From JACVRW01 sp963803245 (GTDB taxonomy: Bacteria > Actinomycetota > Thermoleophilia > Solirubrobacterales > Thermoleophilaceae): 64,000 nucleotides of DNA. Of the stretch, positions 25,666-33,894 are shown piece after piece. Made by a program: the position numbers and the translations under genes. Within the stretch, counting starts at the first letter, position 1. Every line of letters starts with the position of its first letter. The stretch lies in NCBI GenBank assembly GCA_963803245.1, contig CAWDLI010000002.1, positions 62,001-126,000 of the forward strand, read 5' to 3'. The notes under the pieces were generated by a model. That model saw nothing but the letters and a program-made list of their open reading frames with translations, was not told where the DNA came from and searched no databases.

Positions 25666-27342
25666 ATGCTCCTGGAGCTGCGCATCGAGAACCTGCTGCT
25701 GATCGAGCGCGCCGAGCTCCGGCCCGGCGGCGGCCTGGCTGTCATCACCGGCGAGACGGGCGCGGGCAAGACGGTTCTGGCTCACGCCCTCGACCTCCTC
25801 ATGGGCGGCAAGCCGCGCGGCGGCATCGTGCGGCCGGGCGCCCGCGAGGCCTATGTGGAGGGGGTTTTCGAGCCGACCGCGGAGCTGCTCGCGGACCCCG
25901 CGCTGGCCGAGCTGCTCGACCGCATCGGGCCCGACCTCGACGAGATCGTTCTCGCGCGCCGGGTCGGCGCGGACGGCCGGACGCGCGCGCTCGTGCAGGG
26001 ACGCGCCGCCTCGGTCGCCGACCTGCGGGCGCTGGGCGGCCGGCTGATCGCCTTCTTCGGCCAGCACGAGCACCGCCGGCTCACGCTGGCCTCGGCCCAG
26101 CTGGAGCTGCTCGACGGCTTCGGCGGCGCGGCCCAAGGCGAGCTGCGCAGCGGGCTCGCCGCGGCGCACAGGCGGGTGCGTGAGCTCGGCGCCGGGCTGG
26201 AGGAGCTCAGGGAGCGCGAGGGCAGCCGTGACCGCGAGCTCGATCTGCTGCGCTTCGAGCTCGAGGAGATCGAGTCCGTCGGGCCGAGCGAGAGCGAGGA
26301 GGCGGACCTGATGGCCGAGCGCGAGCGGCTCCGGCGCCTCGACGCGCTCGTGGCGGCCGCCGGCGGGGGCGCCGAGGCGATCGCGCCCGAGAGCGGCGAG
26401 TCGGGCGTGGGGGCGCTCCTCGCGGAGGCCGAGCGGCTCGCGGGCTCCGTCGAGGGCGTCGACCCGGCGCTCGACGAGCTCGCCGCCAGGGTCGTGACGC
26501 TCAGGATCGAGGCCGACGACCTGGGGGCGGAGCTGCGCGGCTACGCCTCGACCCTGGAGGGCGAGCCCGGTCGACTCGAGGAGCTGGAGGCGCGACTCGA
26601 GCTCTACGACCGGCTGAGGCGGAAGCACGGGGGCAGCGTCGCGGCGGTGCTGGGGCACGCCGAGCGCTGTCGCGAGAAGCGCGCCGAGCTCGAGTCCGTG
26701 GAGGTCGAGCTCGAGCGGACCGAGGCCGAGCTCGCGGAGGCCCTTTCCGAGCGGGAGCGGCTCGCCGGCGAGCTCACCGCCGCGCGAAGCGAGGCCGGAC
26801 CGCGCCTCGCGGAGCGCGTGGGCGCCGAGCTGGAGACGCTCGCCCTCGAGGGAGCGGAGTTCGAGGTCGTGCTCGAGCCGCGCGACGAGATCGGCGCGAG
26901 CGGCGCCGAGCGCGTGGAGCTGCTGCTCGCCCCGAACCCGGGCGTGCCCGCCGCCCCGCTGCGCGAGACCGCGTCCGGCGGCGAGCTCTCGCGGGTGATG
27001 CTTGCCCTGATGACCGTGGCCGGGGCCGGCGAGTCGCGCACGCTGGTGTTCGACGAGGTGGACGCCGGCGTGGGCGGGCAGACGGCGCGAGCGGTGGGGG
27101 AGCGGCTGCGTGCGCTCGGGCACGTGCACCAGGTGCTCTGCATCACCCACCTGCCCCAGGTCGCGGCCCAGGCCGACTCGCACTTCCGCATCGAGAAGAC
27201 GGTCGACGCCGAGCCGGCGCTGACCACCGTCGAGGCGCTGGAGGGCGATGGCGTGGTGGAGGAGCTCTGCCGGATGCTCGGCGCCGGGGCCTCCGACGAG
27301 GCCGCTCGACAGCATGCCCGCGACCTCCTCGCGGCGGCCTGA
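25666..27342 (+). CDS. recN: DNA repair protein RecN
   Basis: 558-residue SMC-like ATPase acting early in double-strand break repair. Walker A GETGAGKT lies at residues 29-36. Long coiled-coil arms rich in Glu/Arg/Leu span roughly 150-370, the ABC signature appears as ASGGELSRVMLAL, and Walker B as LVFDEVDAGVGG. ITHLPQVAAQAD completes the set. A TAGACC box 6 nt before the ATG may give it its own leaderless promoter. Confidence 0.95.
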   Translation: MLLELRIENLLLIERAELRPGGGLAVITGETGAGKTVLAHALDLLMGGKPRGGIVRPGAREAYVEGVFEPTAELLADPALAELLDRIGPDLDEIVLARRVGADGRTRALVQGRAASVADLRALGGRLIAFFGQHEHRRLTLASAQLELLDGFGGAAQGELRSGLAAAHRRVRELGAGLEELREREGSRDRELDLLRFELEEIESVGPSESEEADLMAERERLRRLDALVAAAGGGAEAIAPESGESGVGALLAEAERLAGSVEGVDPALDELAARVVTLRIEADDLGAELRGYASTLEGEPGRLEELEARLELYDRLRRKHGGSVAAVLGHAERCREKRAELESVEVELERTEAELAEALSERERLAGELTAARSEAGPRLAERVGAELETLALEGAEFEVVLEPRDEIGASGAERVELLLAPNPGVPAAPLRETASGGELSRVMLALMTVAGAGESRTLVFDEVDAGVGGQTARAVGERLRALGHVHQVLCITHLPQVAAQADSHFRIEKTVDAEPALTTVEALEGDGVVEELCRMLGAGASDEAARQHARDLLAAA

Positions 27343-27383
27343 TCGTCGACCCGGGAACACGTCGGGCGGCGTCCTCGGTCGCT

Positions 27384-27400
27384 CGCGTGCGGAGCACGCG
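27384..27400. terminator. Short perfect hairpin between recN and pyrG
   Basis: CGCGTGC, loop GGA, GCACGCG. It lies 42 nt after the recN stop with no U-tract, so termination is only suggested. Confidence 0.35.
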
Positions 27401-27490
27401 TCGCTCCCTGCGTCCTTGCCAGCCGCGCTCCCGGGTGCGCCGATCCGGCCGCCGTTCAGGCCCGGCGATCTTTCCGGCAGGAGCGACGGG

Positions 27491-27507
27491 TAGACTGGGC
27501 TTCCCAG
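27491..27507 (+). promoter_or_regulatory. pyrG -10 box with an adjacent hairpin
   Basis: TAGACT (27491-27496) is followed by the perfect palindrome CTGGG-CTT-CCCAG (27495-27507), with ATG at 27515. The palindrome spans the expected transcription start. No attenuator of the Bacillus pyrG type is apparent. Confidence 0.4.
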
Positions 27508-27514
27508 AGACTTG

Positions 27515-29184
27515 ATGCCCCCGAGCCGTCCAGAAACTCGCTTCATCTTCATCACGGGCGGCGTCGTCTCCGCGCTTGGGAAGGGCATCGCCGCAGCCTC
27601 CCTGGGACGTTTGCTCGTGGCGCGTGGCCTCTCGGTCACGATCCAGAAGTTCGATCCGTACATCAACGTGGACCCGGGCACGATGAGCCCCTTCCAGCAC
27701 GGCGAGGTCTTCGTGACCGAGGACGGCGCCGAGACGGACCTCGACCTGGGCCACTACGAGCGCTTCACCGGGCGTGAACACCTCGCGCTCATCGAACGCC
27801 ACCGCGGGCGCCATCTACAACTCGGTGATCCGGCGCGAGCGCCGCGGCGACTACCTTGGCGGCACGGTCCAGGTGATCCCGCACATCACCGACGAGATCA
27901 AGAACCGCATCCGGCTGGTGGCCGAGTCGGCGGAGGTCGACATGGTGATCACGGAGATCGGCGGGACGGTCGGGGACATCGAGTCGCTGCCGTTCCTCGA
28001 GGCGCTTCGCCAGTTCCACTCGGACCTCGGTCGCGACCGCAGCATGTTCGTCCACCTGACGCTCGTGCCGTTCCTGGGTCACGCCGGTGAGCTGAAGACG
28101 AAGCCCACCCAGCATTCGGTTCAGGAGCTCCGGCGCATCGGCATCCAGCCGGACATGGTCATGTGCCGCTCCGAGGAGGCCCTGGGCCGGGACATCCGGG
28201 AGAAGATCGCGCTGTTCGCGAACCTGCCCGTCGGCTCGGTGGTCTCGGCGCGGGACGTGGACTCGATCTACAAGGTGCCGCTCGAGTTCGACGCCGAGGG
28301 CGTGGCCGACCGCGTGCTGGAGCACTTCGACATCGAGGCGCCGCCACCCGACCTGTCCGACTGGGAGGACCTCGTGGAGCGGATCGGATCCGCGTCCACG
28401 CCCGTGCGAATCGGCCTCGTGGGCAAGTACACCCAGCTGTCGGACGCCTACATGTCCGTGATCGAAGCGCTCAACCACGCCGGAGCCCACCACGGCGCCC
28501 GGGTGGAGATCCGCTGGGTCGACTCGGAGCGGCTGAACGACGAGGAGGCGGAGCGCGAGCTCGAGGCCTGCGACGGCGTCCTGGTGCCCGGCGGGTTCGG
28601 CGTACGCGGGATCGAGGGCAAGATCCACGCCGCCCGCTTCGCCCGGGAGGAGAGCGTGCCTTACCTCGGCATCTGCCTCGGGATGCAGATCGCCGTGGCC
28701 GAGTTCGCGCGGCACGTTGCCGGCATGGACGGCGCCAACTCCACCGAGTTCGACCCCGAGACCCCCTACCCGGTGATCGACCTGCTGCCCGAGCAGAAGG
28801 AGGTGCGGGACATGGGCGGCACCATGCGGCTGGGCGCCGATCCGGTGAAGCTTCACGACGGCACACGCGCCCGCGCGATCTACGACGAGGCCGTGATCTA
28901 CGAGCGCCATCGCCACCGCTACGAGGTCAACAACCACCTCCGCAAGCGCCTGGAGCACGCCGGCCTCGTCTTCAGCGGCACCTCGCCCGACGACCGGCTG
29001 GTCGAGGTGATCGAGCTGCCAGAGCCACCCGTTCTTCGTCGCGTCCCAGTACCACCCCGAGTTCAAGTCGCGTCCGTTGCGCCCGCAGCCGCTCTTCCGC
29101 GAGTTCGTGGGCGCGGCGCTCGAGCGCGCCGGCCAGCGAGCTCCCGAGGTGGAGCCGGAGATGCGGGCCGAGTCGCCCGCCTAG
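27515..29184 (+). CDS. pyrG: CTP synthase, sequence carries two frameshifts
   Basis: Makes CTP from UTP using glutamine. The synthetase domain begins TRFIFITGGVVSALGKGIAA and continues as KFDPYINVDPGTMSPFQHGEV. Near 27770 the frame changes (YERFTG, then NTSRSSNATAGAIYNSVI). The glutaminase domain follows with PGGFGVRG and YLGICLGMQIAVAEFAR (nucleophile Cys). A second frame change near 29025 leads to HPFFVASQYHPEFKSRPLRP, which carries the catalytic His and Glu, and a stop at 29184. All catalytic parts are present and the enzyme is normally essential, so the frameshifts look like sequence errors. ATG 27515 is preferred over TTG 27512. Confidence 0.85.
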
Positions 29185-29207
29185 CCCGCTCCCGAGTAGT
29201 TGCGCCG

Positions 29208-30347
29208 GTGAGCGCAGCAGTCCGCAGTGCCGCTCCGCCCGAGCGCGAGCGGCTGGTCGCCGACTTCGTACGGCTGTGCGAGATCGAGAGCCCGTCCCAG
29301 AGCGAGCGGGCGGTGGCCGACGCGGTGGCCGCCGAGCTCCGCGCGCTCGGGCTCGAGGTGGAGGAGGACGAGAGCGGCGCGGGCACGGGCTCGGACGCCG
29401 GCAACCTCCTCGCGCGCATCGCCGGGCCCGAGGGGGCCCGGACGATCCTGCTGTGCGCCCACCTGGACACGGTTCCGCTAGCGGCGCCGATCAAGGTGGT
29501 GCAGGAGGGAGGCGCGCTCAGGAACGCAACGAGGGGATCCTCGGTGCCGACAACAAGGCGGCGGTGGCCACCATCCTCGGCACGGCGCGGCGCTCGTGGC
29601 CGAGGGGTCGCCGGTGGGGGTGGAGATGCTCTTCACGACCTGCGAGGAACGCGCCCTGCGCGGGGCGAAGGCCTTGGACATGGAGCGGCTTAGCTCCGAG
29701 TACGGCTTCGTGTTCGACCACGCGTCGCCGATCGGCGAGGTGGTCGTGGCCTCGCCCACCTACTACCGGCTCGAGGCCCGCTTCCTGGGTCACGCCGCTC
29801 ACGCCGGCATCCGCCCCGAGGCGGGCCGGAACGCCATCGTCGCCGCCGCACGCGCGATCGCCGCGATGCCGATCGGTCGGCTGGACCCGGAGACCACGGC
29901 GAACGTGGGGCTGATCGAGGGCGGCACGGCGGCCAACGTTGTGGCCGATCGCTGCACCGTCGAACTGGAGGCGCGCAGCCTCGACGAGGCCCGCGCCGCC
30001 GAGGTGGTGCAGACCATGGTGGATGCCGCGACGGAGGCGGGCGCGTAGGCCGAATGCGACGTGGAGACCGAGGTGGAGCGGCTCTTCCGCGGCTTCAAGC
30101 TGGCCCGCACGGCGCCGGCGGTTGAGGCGGCCACGGCCGCGCTCCGGAGGCCTGCGGGCTCGAGCCCTCCTACATCTCGACCGGCGGGGGCAGTGACGCC
30201 AATGCCTTCGTGGTCGCCGGCCTGCCCGTGGTGAACCTGGCCAACGGCACCGAGCGCAACCACCAGCCCGACGAGAGCGTGACGGTGGAGGCGCTCGAGC
30301 AGATGCTCGACGTGACGCTCGCGATAGTCGTGGCCGGCGCCGGGTAG
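29208..30347 (+). pseudogene. M20 family peptidase (PepT-like), frameshifted and with an in-frame stop
   Basis: Zinc-dependent M20 aminopeptidase/deacylase. Start GTG 29208: LVADFVRLCEIESPSQSERA, then ILLCAHLDTVPL (zinc His and Asp). A frame change near 29490-29600 breaks the ADNKAAVATILG segment. The frame then reads VEMLFTTCEERALRGAKALD (catalytic Glu pair) and the dimerisation domain GHAAHAGIRPEAGRNAI. A TAG occurs at 30046-30048 (EAGA*AECDVE) and another frame change near 30150 precedes SYISTGGGSDANAF, ending at 30347. The protein is otherwise complete, so sequence error and recent decay both remain possible. Confidence 0.7.
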
Positions 30348-30357
30348 AGGGCGCTCC

Positions 30358-30882
30358 GTGAGCAGCTTCGAACGGATCGACTCGAGGATCGCGTGGGAGG
30401 GCAAGCTCGCGAGGGTGCGCGTGGAACGCTTCCGCTACGACGACGGCGGGGAGGCCGAGCGCGAGATGGTGGTCCATCCCGGCGCGGTGGCGATCATCCC
30501 GCGCGACGGCGAGCGGATCCTGCTGGTGCGCCAGCCGCGCGAGGCCGTGGGGGAGGAGGCGTTGCTCGAGCTACCGGCGGGGAAGCTCGACCAGGGCGAG
30601 GACCCGCTCGCGACCGCCAAGCGCGAGCTCGCCGAGGAGATCGGGAAGGGCGCCCGCAGCTGGACGGCGGTCAAGAGCTTCTACACCTCACCCGGCTTCA
30701 CCGACGAGGAATGCCACATCTACCTGGCCGAGGACCTCTACGACGAGGAGGCCGAGGCGGAGGAGGACGAGCGCATCGAGGTGGAAGAGCTGCCGCTCGA
30801 GCGTTTGGACGAGGCAATCGAGGAATGCCGGGACTCGAAGACCCTCATCGGGTTGCTCTGGCTGCGGACCTACCTGCTCTGA
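30358..30882 (+). CDS. NUDIX hydrolase, ADP-ribose pyrophosphatase-like
   Basis: 174 residues. The Nudix box reads GKLDQGEDPLATAKRELAEE followed by IG, an exact Gx5Ex7REUxEExGU match at about residues 80-101. The N-terminal part (EREMVVHPGAVAIIP) and FYTSPGFTDEECHIYLAEDL match the ADP-ribose/sugar-nucleotide pyrophosphatase group. An acidic stretch follows (DEEAEAEEDERIEVEE). GTG start 10 nt after the M20 gene and upstream of xerD, as in other Gram-positive nudF-xerD layouts. Confidence 0.85.
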   Translation: MSSFERIDSRIAWEGKLARVRVERFRYDDGGEAEREMVVHPGAVAIIPRDGERILLVRQPREAVGEEALLELPAGKLDQGEDPLATAKRELAEEIGKGARSWTAVKSFYTSPGFTDEECHIYLAEDLYDEEAEAEEDERIEVEELPLERLDEAIEECRDSKTLIGLLWLRTYLL

Positions 30883-30934
30883 CCACCCCGTTGCAGGTGC
30901 AGGTGAGGGTGGCCGGGGGGCCGAACCCGTTGCC

Positions 30935-31880
30935 GTGGCCACCATCGAGGCGAGTCCCGAGGTCAGGCGCTTCGAGCAGCTCGTGCTCGACTTCCTCGCC
31001 TATCTCGAGTTCGAGCGCGGGCTCTCGCGGAACACGCTCGAGGCCTACCGCTCGGATCTCCTCCAGTACGGGCGCTTCCTGACGGAGCGCCACGTGTCCG
31101 CGCTTGACGCGACGCAGCGCCGACGTGGCCGACTTCCTCACCGCGCTCGGCACCGGCGCGGGCGGGGGCAAGCCGGCATCGCCGGCCACGATCCACCGCA
31201 AGAGCGCATGCCTGCGCTCCTTCTACCGCCACCTGCGCCGCGACGGGCTCCGGGAATCGGACCCCACCGCGGCTCTGAGCGCTCCGCGGCGCAGCCGCAA
31301 GCTGCCGCACGTGCTCACGCGCGGCGAGGTCGAGAAGCTGCTCGCGCAGCCGCGCGGCAGCGAGCCGGCGGCGCGCCGCGACCGGGCGCTGCTCGAGCTG
31401 ATGTACGCGTGCGGCCTGCGAGCCTCGGAGGCGATCGGGCTCGACGTGGCGGACGTGGACCTCGAGGACCGCGTCCTGCGGGCGCGGGGCAAGGGCTCAA
31501 AGGAGCGCGTCGTGCCGATCGGCCAGGTGGCGGCGCGGGCTGTGGGCTCCTACCTGGAGCACGGCCGCGCGGCGCTCGTGAAGGGGCGCCCCGAGTCGCA
31601 CCTGTTCGTGAACTTCCGCGGCGGCGAGCTCACCCGCCAGGGTCTCTACAAGATCGTCCGCAGGCACGCCCTGAGCGCCGGGCTGGCCGACCGCATGAGC
31701 CCGCACACCCTGCGGCACAGCTTCGCCACCCACCTGCTGGCGGGCGGCTGCGACCTGCGCTCGGTCCAGGAGATGCTCGGCCACGCCGACGTGTCGACCA
31801 CCCAGCTGTACACCCACCTCTCGAGCGAGCGCCTGAAGGACGTGTACTTCCGGGCGCACCCGCGCGCGACGATGGCCTGA
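30935..31880 (+). CDS. xerD: Site-specific tyrosine recombinase XerD, one frameshift in sequence
   Basis: Chromosome-dimer resolvase acting with XerC at dif. The N-terminal SAM-like domain starts EQLVLDFLAYLEFERGLSRN. The frame changes near 31118, after TERHVSALDA, and continues as SADVADFLTALG. The catalytic domain is complete: Arg in ACGLRASEAIGLDVADVDL, HxxR in SPHTLRHSFATHLLAGG, His in EMLGHADVSTTQ and the nucleophile in LYTHLSSERLKDVY. One indel in an otherwise perfect gene suggests a sequence error. GTG start at 30935. Confidence 0.85.
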
Positions 31881-31912
31881 GGGTCCTCCGGCCTCGCGCA
31901 GAGGGCTGCCTT

Positions 31913-31947
31913 CCTGACTTTGGGTTGCATAGCAACCACAACTCAGG
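31913..31947. other. Long imperfect hairpin between xerD and mutM
   Basis: Outer arms CCTGA (31913-31917) and TCAGG (31943-31947) enclose an inner perfect stem, GGTTGC-ATA-GCAACC (31923-31937). The intervening bases pair partly. It could end the xerD transcript or regulate mutM; there is no U-tract. Confidence 0.45.
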
Positions 31948-31995
31948 AATGCTCGAGGGTCGGCACGGCCACGGGGTTGCTAGAACCATGAAGCC

Positions 31996-32856
31996 ATGCC
32001 CGAGCTCCCCGAAGTCGAGACGATCCGCCGCCAGCTGGCGCCCGCGCTCGAGGGCAGGCGCCTCGTGAGCGTGGAGGTGCGCGATCCGCGCTGGTCCGAC
32101 CCGGCGCCCCCGGAGGCGATCGCGGACGCCCTGCGCGGGCGGCTCATCGAGCAGCTCGACCGCCGCGGCAAGTACCTGATCGCCGTGCTCGAGGAGGAGG
32201 TCTACCTCGTGATGCACCTGCGCATGACCGGCAACCTGCTTCTCCGCGACGACGACGAGATCCCGCCGCACACGCGGGTGGTCTTCGAGCTCGACGACGG
32301 CCGCCGCCTCCTGTTCGTCGACGTGCGCCGCTTCGGCACGGGCGACGTGCTGCTCGGAGCCGACGCGCTGGCCGAGTACTTCCAGTCACGGCTGGGAGTG
32401 GAGCCCCTCAGCGCCGACTTCACCGCCGAGGCCCTGCGCGCCCAGGCCCGCGGGCGGAAGCAGCCCGTCAAGGCCTTCCTCCTGAACCAGGAGCGCGTGG
32501 CCGGGGTGGGCAACATCTACGCCGACGAGGCGCTCTTCCGGGCGAGGATCCATCCGCTGCGGCCGGTGGGCACGCTCAAGCGGCCGCAGGTCGAGGCGCT
32601 CCGGGACGCGGTGGTGGAGACGCTCGAGCTCGGCATCGACTCGAAGGGCGCCTCGATCGACGACTACCGCCACATCGACGGCGCCCAGGGGAGCTTTCAG
32701 GACCGCTTCCTGGTGCACACCCGCGAGGGCGAGCCGTGCCCGCGCTGCGGCAACCCGATCCGGAAGATGCGCGCCGCCGGGCGCGGGACCTACGTGTGCG
32801 AGCGCTGCCAGCCGCGCCCGCGCATCAGGCGGGACCGCCGTTCGAGCTCGGCTTGA
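31996..32856 (+). CDS. mutM: Formamidopyrimidine-DNA glycosylase (Fpg/MutM)
   Basis: 286-residue base-excision repair enzyme for 8-oxoguanine and FapyG. The N-terminal PELPEVETIRRQL carries the catalytic proline and Glu. RRGKYLI holds the conserved lysine, the H2TH region reads LLNQERVAGVGNIYADEALF, and the C-terminal zinc finger is CPRCGNPIRKMR with YVCERC. A TAGAAC box lies 9 nt before ATG 31996. The 3' end overlaps the convergent glutaredoxin gene by 32 nt. Confidence 0.95.
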   Translation: MPELPEVETIRRQLAPALEGRRLVSVEVRDPRWSDPAPPEAIADALRGRLIEQLDRRGKYLIAVLEEEVYLVMHLRMTGNLLLRDDDEIPPHTRVVFELDDGRRLLFVDVRRFGTGDVLLGADALAEYFQSRLGVEPLSADFTAEALRAQARGRKQPVKAFLLNQERVAGVGNIYADEALFRARIHPLRPVGTLKRPQVEALRDAVVETLELGIDSKGASIDDYRHIDGAQGSFQDRFLVHTREGEPCPRCGNPIRKMRAAGRGTYVCERCQPRPRIRRDRRSSSA

Positions 32857-33109
32857 GGAGCTCCTCGAGCGTGCCGGCGCGGTCGGCCTCCACCAGCTCG
32901 CGGAAGCCGCCCACAGAGCGCTCGCCCACCAGCATCTGGGGGAAGGTCATCTGGCCCGTGAGCGCCACCAGCTCGGTGCGGCCGACCGGGTCCTTGGCCA
33001 GGTTCACCTCGGCGTAGCTGACACCGCGAGCGCTCAGGAGGGCCTTCGCCTGGCGGCAGAAGCCGCAGGGCTCGGTGGTGTAGACGGTGACCTGTATCGC
33101 GTCCGGCAT
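32825..33109 (-). CDS. Glutaredoxin-like protein
   Basis: 94 residues, thioredoxin fold, redox motif CGFC (TTEPCGFCRQAKALL), cis-proline in TFPQMLVGERSVGGFREL. The CGFC dithiol and TFPQ match single-domain glutaredoxins. The ending is Ser/Gly-rich. The start codon is only 19 bp from the divergent recO start. Confidence 0.88.
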   Translation of the reverse strand: MPDAIQVTVYTTEPCGFCRQAKALLSARGVSYAEVNLAKDPVGRTELVALTGQMTFPQMLVGERSVGGFRELVEADRAGTLEELLKPSSNGGPA

Positions 33110-33128
33110 GCGAGGCAGAGTCTAGGAA

Positions 33129-33851
33129 GTGCCCGGGACTTACAAGACGGAAGCGGTGGTCCTGCGCTCGATCCGGTACGGAGAGGCGGATCGCGTGCTG
33201 CACCTGTACACGGCCGATCGCGGTCGCGTGGGCGCCGTGGCCAAGGGCGTGAGGCGGGTGCGCTCCCGTCTGGGCGGGCGGCTCGAGCCGCTCAGCCGCG
33301 TGAAGCTCGTGCTCTACGAGGGCCGCGGGGAGCTGTCCACGATCAGCCAGGTGGACACGCTGCACGCGCACCCGGCCCTGCGCGAGCACCGTGCCTCGCT
33401 CGAGCGGGCTAGCCAGGCCTGCGAGTCGGTGCTGCGCCTGTTCGACTCGTCCGAGCCCAACCGCCCGGCCTACAACCTGCTCTGCAACGAGCTGGCGCTT
33501 CTCGACGCGGATCCGCCCGCGGCCACCCGCGGGCAGGCGCTCGCCTTCCGGGTCAAGCTGCTGCTGGCCGCCGGTTTCGCCCCCGAGCTGTCGTCCTGCG
33601 CCACCTGCGGCGAGGCCGAGGACCTGGGCGGCTACTCGCCCAGTGCGGGAGGCGTGGTCTGCGCCGGCTGCGAGGCGGGCTCGTTCCCGCTGTCCGAGGA
33701 GGCCCACGGCTTCCTGGTGGCCGCGCTGGCGCGCCCGCTCTCCGACGTTCCCGAGGCCTCCGGTCCCGCCCTCTCGCAGGCCGACAGGGCGCTCGCCGAG
33801 ACCCTGGAGCACCACGCCCACGTTCGTCTCCGGCGTGTGACCGGGGCCTGA
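33129..33851 (+). CDS. recO: DNA repair protein RecO
   Basis: 240 residues. The N-terminal OB fold begins YKTEAVVLRSIRYGEADRVL, LYTADRGRVGAVAKGVRR follows, and a C-terminal zinc site uses CATCGEAED and CAGCEAGSF. RecO loads RecA on SSB-coated DNA together with RecR. GTG start. A CAGAGT sequence 7 nt upstream is a possible -10 box within the 19-bp divergent gap. Confidence 0.92.
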   Translation: MPGTYKTEAVVLRSIRYGEADRVLHLYTADRGRVGAVAKGVRRVRSRLGGRLEPLSRVKLVLYEGRGELSTISQVDTLHAHPALREHRASLERASQACESVLRLFDSSEPNRPAYNLLCNELALLDADPPAATRGQALAFRVKLLLAAGFAPELSSCATCGEAEDLGGYSPSAGGVVCAGCEAGSFPLSEEAHGFLVAALARPLSDVPEASGPALSQADRALAETLEHHAHVRLRRVTGA

Positions 33852-33858
33852 CGCCGGC

Positions 33859-33888
33859 TTGGCTGTCCCCGCTTTGGGTAACTAGGAT
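33859..33888 (+). promoter_or_regulatory. ppdK promoter, leaderless
   Basis: TTGGCT (33859-33864), 18-nt spacer, TAGGAT (33883-33888), 6 nt, then GTG 33895. Confidence 0.55.
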
Positions 33889-33894
33889 CACGCC

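Noticed and set aside
27491..27515. GGGC after the pyrG -10 box as a Bacillus-type reiterative-transcription switch
   Set aside because: The GGG touches the -10 box, too early for the transcription start, and no attenuator hairpin with a pyrimidine tract follows.
24637..27681. Very long minus-strand frame opposite nadK and recN
   Set aside because: Antisense to two clearly recognised genes, His/Leu/Arg-rich composition, no motifs.
31104..31880. xerD frame as a phage integrase
   Set aside because: Motifs and the Nudix-xerD neighbourhood match the housekeeping recombinase.
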